Shown: one piece after another, positions 1-11,380 of the stretch
Position numbering within the stretch: the first letter of the stretch is position 1
Layout: each line of letters starts with the position of its first letter
NCBI RefSeq assembly: GCF_900112475.1
Contig: NZ_FOLW01000004.1
Location: 95,249-159,248, forward strand
Reading direction: 5' to 3'
Origin: Pragia fontium DSM 5563 = ATCC 49100
GTDB taxonomy: Bacteria > Pseudomonadota > Gammaproteobacteria > Enterobacterales > Enterobacteriaceae
DNA: 64,000 bases
The notes under the pieces: model-generated
The model's database searches: none
What the model was told of the DNA's origin: nothing
What the model saw: the letters and a program-made list of their open reading frames with translations, nothing else
Translations under genes and position numbers: made by a program

Positions 1-215
1 CGGTAAGCCATGAATTCCAGAAGAATAACGATGTCATTATCAATGATACCGAACGTTTCAGTAATGATATGTCCGGAACCGTCGGTAAATATGGCGTTGG
101 TTTAACCGCTCAACTGGATAATCAGTGGTCAACCTATGGAGAAATTAATTACTCCAACGGTAGCCATATTGAAACGCCATACAGTGGACATTTGGGGATT
201 CGTTATAGTTTCTGA
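1..215 (+). CDS. Autotransporter beta-barrel C-terminus (gene cut by window edge)
   Basis: The reading frame is open from base 3 to the TGA at 213-215 and encodes the last 71 residues of an outer-membrane autotransporter barrel, ending in GIRYSF with the terminal aromatic residue expected of beta-barrel proteins. The DNA is nearly identical to the 3' end of the second autotransporter gene (about 3664-3872), with mostly third-position differences. The two genes are therefore tandem paralogues, or their 3' ends are kept alike by gene conversion. The passenger lies outside the window, so the function cannot be stated beyond surface display. Confidence 0.85.
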   Translation, partial: VSHEFQKNNDVIINDTERFSNDMSGTVGKYGVGLTAQLDNQWSTYGEINYSNGSHIETPYSGHLGIRYSF

Positions 216-300
216 TAAGTATTCAGTGAGGAGCTGGCCTCTTTATAGAGGGGAATACCGATAGTTTAAGAGCACTTAAGCGATTCAATCAGTAAGAAAT

Positions 301-336
301 AATCTGGAGCCAATTTTTATTGCCTCCAGATTTTTT
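301..336 (+). terminator. Intrinsic terminator after first autotransporter
   Basis: AATCTGGAG (301-309) pairs with CTCCAGATT (324-332), extended by an inner CAAT/ATTG pairing and followed by a run of T. It lies 85 bp after the autotransporter stop codon. Confidence 0.75.
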
Positions 337-990
337 ATATCTGAACATGATATGGATAGATGCTTTTTCTGCTGACTGGAACGTCTTTTCTCATTCTCCT
401 AACGCCCTATGGGGCCAATAAGCCCTTATTATCTTAATGGAACAAAGAAAGCACCAACGATATAGTTGTTCTGTGTCTTATACAGCACTTAGATATCCAT
501 TCTGACATCGGTCATATTTTGATATTAATCGAAAATGGGGGTTTTTTATGGTTGATAAGTAGGTTGGTTATTTAAGAACATTATTTAAAACAAACGAATA
601 TAATAATCCTCGGGCTAAATCGGTTTTAATAAATTTATTTTGTCTGATAACTTTTGGTTTGTTTCATTGTTTATTGTCACTTATATAAACAATAATCATT
701 GTTTATTTCCCAGCAAAAAGGTAACAGATTAAATGATTTTTATTGTAAATTTTAATTTATTGATTTTTATGGTTTTTGTTTTTTATTCGATCATAACAAC
801 CAATTTACTATTGGTTTTTTATTTTTTATACTGTTTTAGTGTTGTCAATATGTGTTAATATTTTTGAATTATTTTTTATAAAAATAATTCTATTTGCTTT
901 TTTGTTTTTTTTAATCGCAACTGATTTGGGTGCTTTGTTTTATATAAAAGAAACATGTTGGATGTTACTGGTAACAGAAAGGATTTAGAA
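337..990. other. AT-rich leader of the second autotransporter gene
   Basis: This stretch of about 650 bp has no convincing gene. From about 590 to 950 it is extremely A+T rich with long T and A runs, like the leader of the autotransporter at 60793. Such DNA is typical of H-NS-silenced promoters of surface proteins, which is an inference. The gene start at 991 is preceded by an AAAGGAT ribosome-binding site. I cannot identify a specific promoter among the many AT-rich hexamers. Confidence 0.5.
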
Positions 991-3872
991 ATGAAGTTGA
1001 ACAAGCTAGTTTTAGCCTTACCTGCATTATTTGCTGTTTCTCTCCCTGTTTATTCCGCTGAAGTTCCTCCAGAGTCTTTTCCGTCCGACGTTGTTACGCC
1101 AGACGTGGCTGCAATTTTGGGGAATAGTGATAACAGTGATGGTTGGCCAGCGATTCTGGGTCAATGGGAGAATGGAGCCAATTCGGTTACTACCGATAAT
1201 CAATATATTAATGAGCAACAGTTAAAAAGGACGTGGTTTCCAATCAATCAAAAGATTGATGTGAACAATAATTCCTATAGTTTGAACAATACCATTAACT
1301 CATTGCATATGGAGTTAAACAGCGGAAGTATAGCGATTGGTAATGTGGTCAAAGGTGATGTTGTTGATCCTAATGAGAGTACTAAGGTTTATAAAGGTTA
1401 TCTGGTTTTAAACCCTGACACTACCGCTTATGATACTGTCGTGGAAAATAACGGTACTTTTATTATCAAAGAGCATGCCCATGCCTATAACACTTTAGTT
1501 AAAGTTGGTGGAAGGCAGATTATTCGGGGTGATGCTATTGCTAATAACTCAGGTGGTTATGCGCAAGGCAATATAATTGATGGGGGCTCTCAAGAGTTAC
1601 TAGGGATTGTCCAAGTTAAAGATACTGTGGTTATCAACGGTGGTCAGCAGATTATTGAGGGTGGTACGGCAATCAACTCCCATATTGGCAGCGGTAGTTT
1701 TCAATTTACAGGATATCCCTATCCTTTAAATGTTCATAGTGGTTTAGCGATTGATACCAAACTTTATGATGGTGCATTCCAACATGTTTTTGCTGCTTCA
1801 TCTGATCTGGCTATTTCATATGCTCCGGTTGCTGATAGAAATACTACCGTCTATTCGGGGGCTCGCCAGTTAATTCAACGGGGGATTTCTGAAGAGGCTC
1901 AAGTTTATGGTTTTCAGTTGGTGAGCGGCGTAGGCGGAGAATGGGTTAACGGCGACTGGGAATCAGATGCTAGCTTTAATGCGTCGTCTACTCAACAGAC
2001 TTCTTTGAATGCCACGATTCATGCCGGTGGTCAGCAGCTGATTCAAACAGGGATCGCTGAAGGTACTCAGGTTTATGGCTTGCAGGTGGTGAGTGGTAAG
2101 CAGGGGGGCTGGATTGGTGGTCAGTGGGTTACGGTTGATAAGTGGATCGGACGTAATCAGGTTGAAGCTCAAAATGCCACTATCTATATCGGTGGTAAAC
2201 AACAGGTTGAATTTTATGGTAGTGCCATAGGTACGATTGTTGATGGTGGCCGCCAACTGGCAACCGAACTAGGCCATATTGAAAATACAACCGTCCAGAA
2301 CGGCGGCTCTTCTTATATTGCTCATGGTGCATATTCTACCGGTACTCTAGATATTGTTGAGGGTTCATTGACTCTGCAAGGGGGGGATATTCATTCGTGG
2401 AGTAATACTAAAGTAGGTGGAAAAGGTGCCTGGGCTGAAAACATTAATCTTCAGGGTGCAAACTCAACGTTATATATTGAACATAATGCCAAAACTAATG
2501 AATCCACCGCCACGATAAAAGCACTTTTAATGAGTGATGGCTTGGTGATTTTCGGTCGTCAGGATGGCAGTGATATCGGGAAGTACAGCCGCTTAGATCT
2601 GAGCTCGTTATCCGGTAACGGTACGTTTGTCATGAACACCAACATTAACGGCGGGCAGGGGGATTTCCTGAGCATCAGCGATCCGCTGGATATTAATAGC
2701 CGCTTTAATGTCAAGGTAATGGACTCTGGTGTGGAATTAAAACGTTCTATTGCTGGGGTTGATCCTTATCATCTGATCTATGCCAATAGCAGTACCGCCG
2801 AGCACTTTACTTTGCTTAACGGCAGCGTTGATTTAGGGGCTTATAAATATTATCTGGTTCAGGGTGATGATACTGACACGGATAATTGGTATCTGTCTCC
2901 TACGGCAGCGCCAGTCGAACCGGGTGATAACGGCGGTGGGACTGTTACACCTAATCCAAGACCTGAGCTGTCCGAGGGGGCGAAAGCGGCTATCTCGATG
3001 GCCAACGTGACGCCAACCATTTGGGATGGCGAACTGTCTACTTTAAGAACTCGTTTGGGTGATTTACGTGACGATCGTTCGGCTCAAAATGGCACCTGGG
3101 TAAATATATTACCAGTCGCTATCGCGTTTCTACCGATAACGTTGGCTATAAACAGGATATGAACGGGGTAATGTTAGGTGGCGATCATGCCATTGAACTG
3201 CAAGGCAGCCGTTTATTGATTGGTGGTCTGTTTTCCTACACTCACTCTAAATTGGATTCCCGCAGCGGTGATGGCAAAGTAGACAGCTATGGTCTTGGTG
3301 TTTATACCACCTGGATGCATGACACAGGTTATTACGTCGATGGCGTATTAAAAGCCAACCACTTTAAAACAGAAAATAACGCGAATTTTAACGGTGGTAA
3401 AACCAACGGGAAAGATAATACCAACGGCTTTGGTGCTTCAGTTGAAGTGGGGAAACATATTAAGTTAGACCGCTATTTTGTTGAACCCTATATCATGGGA
3501 TCGGCGTTTCGTGGTGGTAAGACAAACTATAAGCTGGACAGCGACATGAAAGTGAAAGCCAATAGTGCGCAGTCGCTGAAAACTGAAGTGGGTACCACGT
3601 TTGGTCATGCTTTTGTATTAGATGGCGGTGCGGTGCTTAAGCCTTATGGTCGTCTGGCCGTTAGCCATGAGTTCCAGAAGAATAACGACGTTATCATTAA
3701 CGATACCGAACGTTTCAGTAATGATATGTCGGGAACGGTGGGTAAGTACGGTGTTGGTTTAACGGCTCAGCTGGATAATCAGTGGTCTACCTATGGGGAA
3801 ATTAACTATTCCAACGGTAGCCATATTGAAACGCCATACAGTGGACATTTAGGCATTCGCTATAGTTTCTGA
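991..3872 (+). pseudogene. AIDA/Ag43-type autotransporter adhesin, frameshifted before the barrel
   Basis: ATG 991 follows AAAGGAT and starts a protein with a clear signal peptide (MKLNKLVLALPALFAVSLPV, cleavage near VYSA). The passenger carries degenerate AIDA-like repeats of the type GGxQxxxxG (for example GGQQIIEGG, GGQQLIQTG), then a Pro/Gly linker. The frame breaks at about 3102-3104: after GTWV the true barrel sequence (ITSRYRVSTDNVGYKQ) continues in another frame and runs to 3872, ending in GIRYSF. Restoring one base in the short A run would give a continuous protein of about 960 residues. As written, the product lacks its translocator and could not be exported. A sequencing error or a phase-variable slip cannot be excluded. 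Confidence 0.85.
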
Positions 3873-3891
3873 CAGAATTGAGAGAGTGAAG

Positions 3892-3919
3892 AGCCATCCT
3901 GAAAAGGATGGCTTTTTTT
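3892..3919 (+). terminator. Intrinsic terminator of second autotransporter
   Basis: AGCCATCC (3892-3899) pairs with GGATGGCT (3906-3913), followed by TTTTTT. It lies 20 bp after the stop at 3872 and immediately upstream of the truncated cdiA-like gene. Confidence 0.9.
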
Positions 3920-3960
3920 GTGTAGAGGGAAGGGAGGATTGAGGGATATTTATTTTATGC

Positions 3961-6900
3961 TCCTTCTCTACCACCGGAACGGCCAATATGGTGAATGGCC
4001 AATTGGAAGGTTACACCGTTAAGCAAGGGAAAGTTTCCATTCAGGGACAGGGGCTGGATAGCTCCCGTCAGGACTATACCGATATTATTGCTCGCTCGGT
4101 GGAAGTGAATGCCGGTATTTGGGCTAATGAGCTTAACGTGGTCACCGGTAAAAATAAGGTCAGTCGTGACACCTTAAAGGTGGAAAAACTGGCCGGTAAC
4201 GGTACCGACAGCCCTGAGTTCTCTGTTGATGTGGCGGCGCTTGGCGGAATGTATGCCAATAGTATTCGGATGGTAGGAACCGAGAATGGCGTTGGCGTGC
4301 GTAATGCCGGCAATATCGGTACGCAGGCAGGTTCAGTAGTGATTACCGCCGATGGGCGTATTGAAAATATCGGTGCCGTAAGCAGCGCCGCGGATCTGGA
4401 ACTGAGCACGAATCAGGCATTGAATAATAGCGGCACGCTATACGGTAAGAATAACGTTAAGGTCACTGCTAAAGGCGCGGTAACCAATAGCGCTAGCGGA
4501 AAAATAGGCAGTGGACGGGATTTGTCGATCGCTACGGACAGTCAGATCGATAACCAGGGAAGCGCCTATGCTTCAGGTAAAGGCCGAGTTTCCAGTCGAC
4601 AAGGGCTGAATAACCGGGGAACTATTGGCGCCACAGAATCTTTGGATATTAATGCAGCAGCCATTGATAACAGCGGCAAGTTATACAGTGAAAGTGATTT
4701 GACTCTGCGTTCAGCAAGTCATCTTACCAATAGCCAAAGTGGTAAAATCAGCAGCGGCCAGTATTTATCCGTCAATAGCCAAGGGGCATTAACTAATCTA
4801 GGGGCTATTTACGCCACCGGACAGGGTACATTTACCCACGGTGGATTGTTTAATAACAGCGGTTCCTTCGGCAGCGGCGATGCTTTAACCCTGACGGCCT
4901 ACGGAGTGAACAATAGTGGCATACTTTACGGTACCGGTGACACGCAACTATTAAGCTATGGTGATATCACTAATAGCGGGACTTTAGGTTCAGATCGTGG
5001 TTTGAACTTAACGGCTTTAGGTAACTTGCTGAATCAAAATACGCTATACGCTAAAGGTGCAGCCACCCTGATTACCGATGGGACTATTGTTAATCACAAC
5101 ATTATTCGCAGCGATAGCCATCTTAACCTGCAATCGCAGAGCGACATTGTTAACCATGCCAATATCTATTCGTCTGGCAATCTGACAATAGACAGCGCCG
5201 GGCAAATTCAGAATACCTCACAAATATACAGTGCCGGAACCGCGACGCTGTCGGCGATTGCTGCTTTGGCCAACAGCGGCAGTATTGCCGCACAAAGTGA
5301 TCTTAGCGTGACGGCCAATAAGCTAAACAACATGGCAAATGCCCTGATTGCTGCCGGTATTCAATCTGACAGTAAGCTGGCCGCTAGCGGAAATCTTAGC
5401 ATTGCACTCGCCCAGCAGGCGGATATACAGGGGCAGGCTATTGCTGCTGGTGATTTTAGTGTGACAGCACAAGGGATTAATCTGACGGAGAGTAGCGTTA
5501 GCGCGACGAATATTAGTCTTGAAGCTAATCAAGGGGATATCAACACCGATAACGCATTAATATCCGCGGTTAAAGCCTTTAACGCCCATACGGCCAATAA
5601 CTGGAGTAATCAGCATGGCCAGCTATATGGTGGTCAGATGGTACTGAGTGCGCTGAATCTGAACAACAGTGAAGGTGCAGAAATCAGCGCTCAGTCAACG
5701 CGCCTGAATATTGGAGATACCCTAACTAACCGAGGTTTAATCGATGGCAGTCATACCCGAATTGATACCAGCACGCTGAATAATTTGGGCACCGGTCGTA
5801 TTTACGGTAACTGGTTGGCGATTGACGCCCGTACCCTTAACAATTTGTTGGAAGGCAATACCGCTGCGACGCTGGCGGCGCGTGAGCGGATGGATATCGG
5901 TGCCGGGATAATTAATAACTATAGCCACTCACTGATCTATAGCGGCGGCGATATGGTGATTGGCGGCTCGCTGCATCAGGATGGTCATGCTGTAGGGCAA
6001 GCTGGGATACTGAATAATCACAGTGCCACTATTGAAGCCCAAAGCAATCTACAGCTTACCGTTAATCAGTTAAATAACATTAACGATAACTTCGAAACGG
6101 AAGTTCAACAGGTTTCTAAAGAGAGTTTTCTTGAATATCGGTTGGAAGGTGGGGAAACATTCTACCGTCCAGATGAGGTCTCTTTTTATCAAGATAGTAA
6201 CGGCATCTTGAATATTCTTTCTCCTGTGAATCCTAAATGGGGGAAAGATAAGTTCTACAAATATGATTATGTTCGCACTATTTTTGAAACTGTGATTACC
6301 CAAACCGATCCGGCTAAAATTTTAGCCGGCGGCAGCATTGCGATTATAGCTAATGCGGTACTGAATGATAAAAGCCAGATAGTGGCAGGCAATACGCTAA
6401 GCATTACAGCTAACAAGTTGGATAACGTTGAAGTTCCCGGTCAGCGTTTTATTGAAGATGAAGGGATTCAAATTAAATATTATCGCATCAAGAAGAAAAA
6501 TAAGGATAAACAGGGTAAATCAACTTCAGATTATATTCCTGAAACCCAAATTCAAGACATCACGTTAAAACCGTCAGAACTACAGCAAAATACCCAGCCT
6601 AACGGCAGTGGTGTGTCTTTATCTGGCCGTGAAGAAGGGAAGGGACCGAATAGCAATATAACGATTAACGGTATTGAAACTATTACCGTGGGCGATATTA
6701 AAGTCGTTAGCCAGCTACCGGGCGTTAGTCTGCCAAACTCGGGTTTGTATGTGATTAATCCGGCTCCGGACAGTCACGTTCTGGTAGAAACCGATCCGAA
6801 GTTTACCAACTATAAAAAGTGGTTGGGTTCAGACTATATGACCGCCATGCTGAAGGTGGAACATAACAATGTGCATAAACGTCTGGGGGATGGCTATTAC

Positions 6901-9852
6901 GAACAACGTTTGATCACCGAACAAATTACTAATCTAACCGGGCAGCGTTATCTTGGTAGCTATGCCAGTGATGAAGAGCAGTATAAAGCGCTGATGGATA
7001 ACGGCGTTGCGTTTGCGCAGAAATATAATTTAACGTTGGGTGTTGCCCTGACGCCAGAGCAAATGGCTAACTTAACCAGCGATATTGTCTGGATGGTCAG
7101 TAAAGAGGTGACATTAGCGGATGGCAGTAAACAGACGGTATTGGTTCCTCAAGTTTATGCGCGGATTAAACCACAGGACTTAGACGGTAATGGCGCATTA
7201 CTGGCAGGTAAGCAGGTTGGTCTGGAATTAACCAACGATATGGTGAACAGCGGTCGGATCATTGCCGGTGATAAGCTTAGTGTGCTGGCGGACAATATTC
7301 GTAACCTTGGAGGCAGCATCAGCGGTGCTAAGGTGGCGCTGGCGGCAAATAATCATCTGGAAAACATCGGTGGTCTGCTTCAGGCTGGTGATAGCCTGTC
7401 CCTGAAAGCCGGTCAGGATATCAATATCACCACCACTACCCGAATCAATGACAGTGGCACCTACCTTAATCGGGCTGGCGGCGTGGTGGTGCATAACGAT
7501 AACGGCACGATGACCATGGCGGCCGGGAACGATATTAATCTGACGGCCGCTCAGGTGATTAATAATGGTAAGGAAAGCAAGACGACGCTGATTGCCGGTA
7601 ACGATGTCAATCTGGATACCGTCAATGTGTCCAATACCCGCACCGGTTATTTTGATAGCGATAACAATTATAAGCTGACTCATACTCAGGATGTGGGGAC
7701 TCAAATTTCTTCTGCCGGTGATGTTGCGCTGGTGGCGGGTAATGACGTAACCGCTAAAGCCGCTAATGTGCAGTCGGGCGGTCATTTACAGGTTAGCGCT
7801 GGCAACAATATTCATATCCTTGCCGGGGAGTCTACCGTTACGCTGGACGAGAAAAGCAAAACCACCGGTACCAGCGGCGGTGGAGCGACTAAAGTCACCG
7901 ATATCAGCATCATTAACCTCGACCATAAAAATGCCGAAGCCAGCAGTCTGAGCGGTGACTCGGTCAGTATGAGTGCCGGTAACGATATGCTGATCCACGG
8001 TAGTCAGGTTATCGGCACTCATGATGTTGCGCTGAAGGCCGGTAACAATCTAACTATTACCGCGGCGGAAGAAACCACTAACGATAAATTCCTTACTCAA
8101 CAGACGCGCTCCGGCTTAATGAGCAGCGGCGGTATCGGCTTTACTGTTGGTACCCTTGATGAGAAATCGACCCAGAAGGTGCAGAGTACCAGCCATTTAG
8201 GCAGTACGGTTGGCAGTACGCAGGGTAATGTTTCTCTGGTTGCTGGTAATGATCTGTCGGTGAAAGGTTCGGATGTGATTGCCCAACAGGATATCAGTAT
8301 GGTGGGTAATAATGTTTCGATTGAGTCGGTGGAGAATCAAACCCGTATTGAGGATATTTACGAGCGGAAACAAACTGGGGTAACGGTTGCGCTTTCAGGA
8401 GTAGCCGGTAGTGCATTAAATGCCGCGGTGACCGAGGCGAAAAAAGCGCAGGATTCACAAGACAGTCAGGTTAAAGCATTACAAGAGATCAAAGCAGCGC
8501 TGTCTGCGGTACAGGCGATGCAGGCCACGATGATGAATGCGCCGGAGAATGATGGTTATGTGGGTATCAGCATCTCTGGTGGAACCCAGATCACGAAATC
8601 TGAAACCAATACCGAGATCCGTGCAGCGCAGGGTTCTTCCATTGCCGCCGGTAATAATTTATCGATAACGGCCACTGGCTCTGGAGAGAAAGGCGTGGAC
8701 GGCGATATCTTTATTAAAGGTAGCGCGATCAATGCCGGTAAGGATCTCTCCTTAGATGCCAATCGGGATGTGACGGTGATGGCGGCGGCCAATACCCAGA
8801 AAACCGACAGTGAAAGCAAGAGTTATGGCGGTAATGCCGGGATAAGTTTTGGTTGGGGCGGCGGTAAGAACGGTATCCGTCTTTTTGCCGATGCGAATTT
8901 CACCCAGAGCAATATGAATGCCGATGGGCTTTACTGGACTGAAAGCCAACTCAACGCCGGTAATAATCTGTCAATCACCAGTGGTCGGGATACCAGTCTG
9001 ATTGGTGCTCAGGCTAAAGGGGATTCGGTCACGATGGATGTCGGGCGCGACCTGACCCTGAAATCGTTGCAGGATACCGATGATTTTAGCTATGAAAGCG
9101 TTTCTTTAAATATCAGCGGTAGCTATGGCTCTGGTTTTGATGCCAGTCTCGGCCTGAGCATGGATAAAATGGACAGCACCTGGTCCAGCGTGCAGGAGCA
9201 GACCGGTATTTTTGCCGGCAAGGGCGGCTATGATATTACCGTTGGCGGCCATACACAGTTGGACGGCGCGGTGCTGGCCTCGGAAGCGGCGGCGGATAAA
9301 AATAGTCTGGATACCGGCACGTTAGGCTGGAGCGATATCAAGAATAAAGCGGAATATGACGTTAGCCACGTGTCGATTAGCGTAGGTTCCGGTGGTGGTG
9401 CACCAATGGGCGTGCCGGGAGTACCGGGCATGCCGATTGTGGTGGCCTACGGTGATAAAGATTCCAGCACCACTCATGCGGCGATATCGGAAGGCAAGAT
9501 TACTATTCGTGATAAAGATAAGCAGCAACAGGATGTGGCGACGATAAGCCGCGATACCGATAATGCCGCCAATACGTTGGATAAGATTTTTGACCGTGAG
9601 AAAGAGCAAAACCGGCTGGAGGCGATCAATATTGCCGGGCAGATTGGTCAGCAGGTAACGGATATTGCCAGTAATGTGGGTAAGATTAAGGCGGAGAAAG
9701 AGGCTAAAGAAGGTGCGAGTGATTTAGCCCAACAGATAGCGAATGACCCTGTTTCAGTTGAAAAGGTGCATGAAAAGCTAGCCAAAGACGATATTACCAA
9801 CCCGACTAACGAACAGCTTAATGATGCGATTTACAATGTGGCTTATAGCTAA
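3961..9852 (+). pseudogene. cdiA: 5'-truncated CdiA/FhaB-like filamentous exoprotein (stalk)
   Basis: The frame opens at about 3943, and homology to the TPS (haemagglutination activity) domain begins near 3961 with the domain's end (QGKVSIQGQGLD, YTDIIARSVEVNAGIWANEL). The signal peptide and most of the TPS domain are absent, so the first ATG (3988) would give a cytoplasmic protein. About 650 residues of FHA-1 type repeats follow. A central non-repetitive region (about 6060-7170; contains DPKFTNYKKWLGSDYM, KRLGDGYYEQ, LTSDIVWMV) is characteristic of CdiA between FHA-1 and FHA-2. FHA-2 repeats follow. The frame ends at TAA 9850-9852, but the same frame continues into the pretoxin ORF. No CdiB/FhaC transporter gene is present in the window. 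Probably a non-secreted relic. Confidence 0.85.
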
Positions 9853-9867
9853 ATTTATGAATCGGAG

Positions 9868-10956
9868 ATGAAAAAGTACGGTACCGGTAGTGATTTGCAG
9901 CAGGCTATACAGTCGGCGAATGCGGCGCTACAGGGGGTTATCGGTGGTAATATTGGCGCGGCTGCCGCAGGAGCTTCGGCACCGTATTTAGCGCAAGCGG
10001 TGAAGAATCTGGCAGACCAGAATTTCCCAATAGATAAAGAGCATCCGAATAATGCAAATCTGATAGCGAAAGTGATCGGTCATGCTATCGTTGGTGCTGT
10101 GGTTGCTCAAACCTCTGGAAATGATGCATTATCCGGAGCATTGGGGGGATCTAGTGGTGAACTTATTGCGATGACGATAGCAAAAGAACGTTTTGGTAAG
10201 GAGCCTGAAGATCTTACTGAAGCTGAACGTCAGTTTATTGTTAATATAACGGCGATTGCATCGGGTGTTGCGACAGGAATTATCATTGATAGTACAGCTG
10301 GTGCGGCAACCGGTGCGGCGGCTGGACAAAATGCGGCTAAAAATAATGCAATAGTAGCCTCAATGACAGGAAAAACAGATGAAGAGATTCGCCAGGAAAT
10401 AAAGAATCAATTTGATTCTGCCTGTAGTGGTAATCTTAAACAATGTCAAGATATGCTACTAATTGGTGGAACCCTAGCGTTCTTACCGGTACTGCCTGAA
10501 GCTGTTTTGATTAGTGGTTCTGTTGGCGGAGGGGCAAATATAGGAATTCAGTATTTGGCTAATGGGACAGTTGATCCGAGAGATGCTGTTTATGCCAGTT
10601 GGGTTGGTATGGCGACAGCGGGAAGCGGTTTTTGGGGAACCGTTAGTTGGAATACGGCTGGAGGTGCTTTATCGAGTTATACAAAAGATGAAAATCCGCT
10701 TGTAGGGGGATTAGTTAGTGGTGCAGGTTCTAGCATTGGTTATGGTATCGGGAAACTTACACAAGGGCAATTCAATAAAGTCATGAATGAAAATTGGAAA
10801 AACTGGTCGTTTACTAACCCTAATTTAGCTGAGTTTGGAATTTCTCAAGCATTGCCACAGAGCTCTTTTCCTTCTGTGATTGGTAATATTGCAAACTCAG
10901 GTTTTACAGAAATTTCTATTGAGCAAATAAATAAAAAACTGGACTCACTTAAATAG
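9868..10956 (+). CDS. CdiA pretoxin and C-terminal toxin, separated from the stalk by one stop codon
   Basis: This ORF is in the same frame as the upstream stalk, divided from it only by the TAA at 9850-9852. It begins with the usual CdiA sequence MKKYGTGSDLQQ and alanine/glycine-rich pretoxin segments. The VENN boundary is degenerate (AAGQNAAKNN). The last 190 residues are the variable toxin: two Cys (SACSG, KQCQD) and long glycine-rich hydrophobic stretches, which suggest a membrane-acting toxin (inference). The next gene encodes a small membrane protein, as expected for immunity to such a toxin. Without the upstream stalk this fragment has no export route. It could serve as donor sequence, or be made by readthrough. 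Confidence 0.8.
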   Translation: MKKYGTGSDLQQAIQSANAALQGVIGGNIGAAAAGASAPYLAQAVKNLADQNFPIDKEHPNNANLIAKVIGHAIVGAVVAQTSGNDALSGALGGSSGELIAMTIAKERFGKEPEDLTEAERQFIVNITAIASGVATGIIIDSTAGAATGAAAGQNAAKNNAIVASMTGKTDEEIRQEIKNQFDSACSGNLKQCQDMLLIGGTLAFLPVLPEAVLISGSVGGGANIGIQYLANGTVDPRDAVYASWVGMATAGSGFWGTVSWNTAGGALSSYTKDENPLVGGLVSGAGSSIGYGIGKLTQGQFNKVMNENWKNWSFTNPNLAEFGISQALPQSSFPSVIGNIANSGFTEISIEQINKKLDSLK

Positions 10957-10963
10957 GAAAAAA

Positions 10964-11215
10964 ATGAAATATTTAAAAATAAGATGGTTGATTCTTCTCA
11001 TTTATTTAATTTTATTTCTTTCGTTAGGTATGTCGTTATGTTTTATATTATTTAGTATGTTTATTGAGTTTTTTTTCAGTGTCTTTTATGGATTGAACTT
11101 CAATATATCTAATATTGATGTACTAAAATATATAAAAATTGGTTTTATGGGAGGAGGACTCGGAGGTGTCGGCGGTTGGTATATTTATTATCGAAATTAT
11201 AAAAAATATAAGTAA
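10964..11215 (+). CDS. cdiI: Small membrane protein, probable immunity protein of the Gly-rich CdiA-CT
   Basis: An 83-residue protein starts 7 bp after the toxin stop, preceded by AGGAAAAAA. It has two or three predicted membrane segments: residues 8-40, and a glycine-rich one near 55-72 (IGFMGGGLGGVGGWYIYY). It is much more AT-rich than the flanking DNA, as is common for CDI immunity genes. The assignment rests on position directly behind a toxin tip and on membrane topology matching a membrane-acting toxin. No family is recognised by sequence. Confidence 0.65.
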   Translation: MKYLKIRWLILLIYLILFLSLGMSLCFILFSMFIEFFFSVFYGLNFNISNIDVLKYIKIGFMGGGLGGVGGWYIYYRNYKKYK

Positions 11216-11250
11216 TGGTTAAAATTTTTAGCACCATGTTTGCCTTTATT

Positions 11251-11280
11251 GAAGCCTGATATTTCGGGCTTCAATTCTTT
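11251..11280 (+). terminator. Weak intrinsic terminator after immunity gene
   Basis: GAAGCC (11251-11256) pairs with GGCTTC (11267-11272), followed by the T-rich AATTCTTT. The hairpin is short. Confidence 0.4.
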
Positions 11281-11380
11281 GATTGATAAATTTTACTTTA
11301 AATTATTAGGTTATTAAAGGGGGCGATAGAGTATGAACCCAAGAATTGGGTATAAATAAACTGAATTATAATGGCTGAGT

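Noticed and set aside
4400-5900. CRISPR-like regular repeats
   Set aside because: The periodicity comes from protein-level FHA repeats in coding DNA; the units are degenerate and not separated by unique spacers.
7228-7785. 185-codon frame antisense to the CdiA-like stalk
   Set aside because: It mirrors the repetitive FHA coding sequence, has no ribosome-binding site and no recognisable protein.
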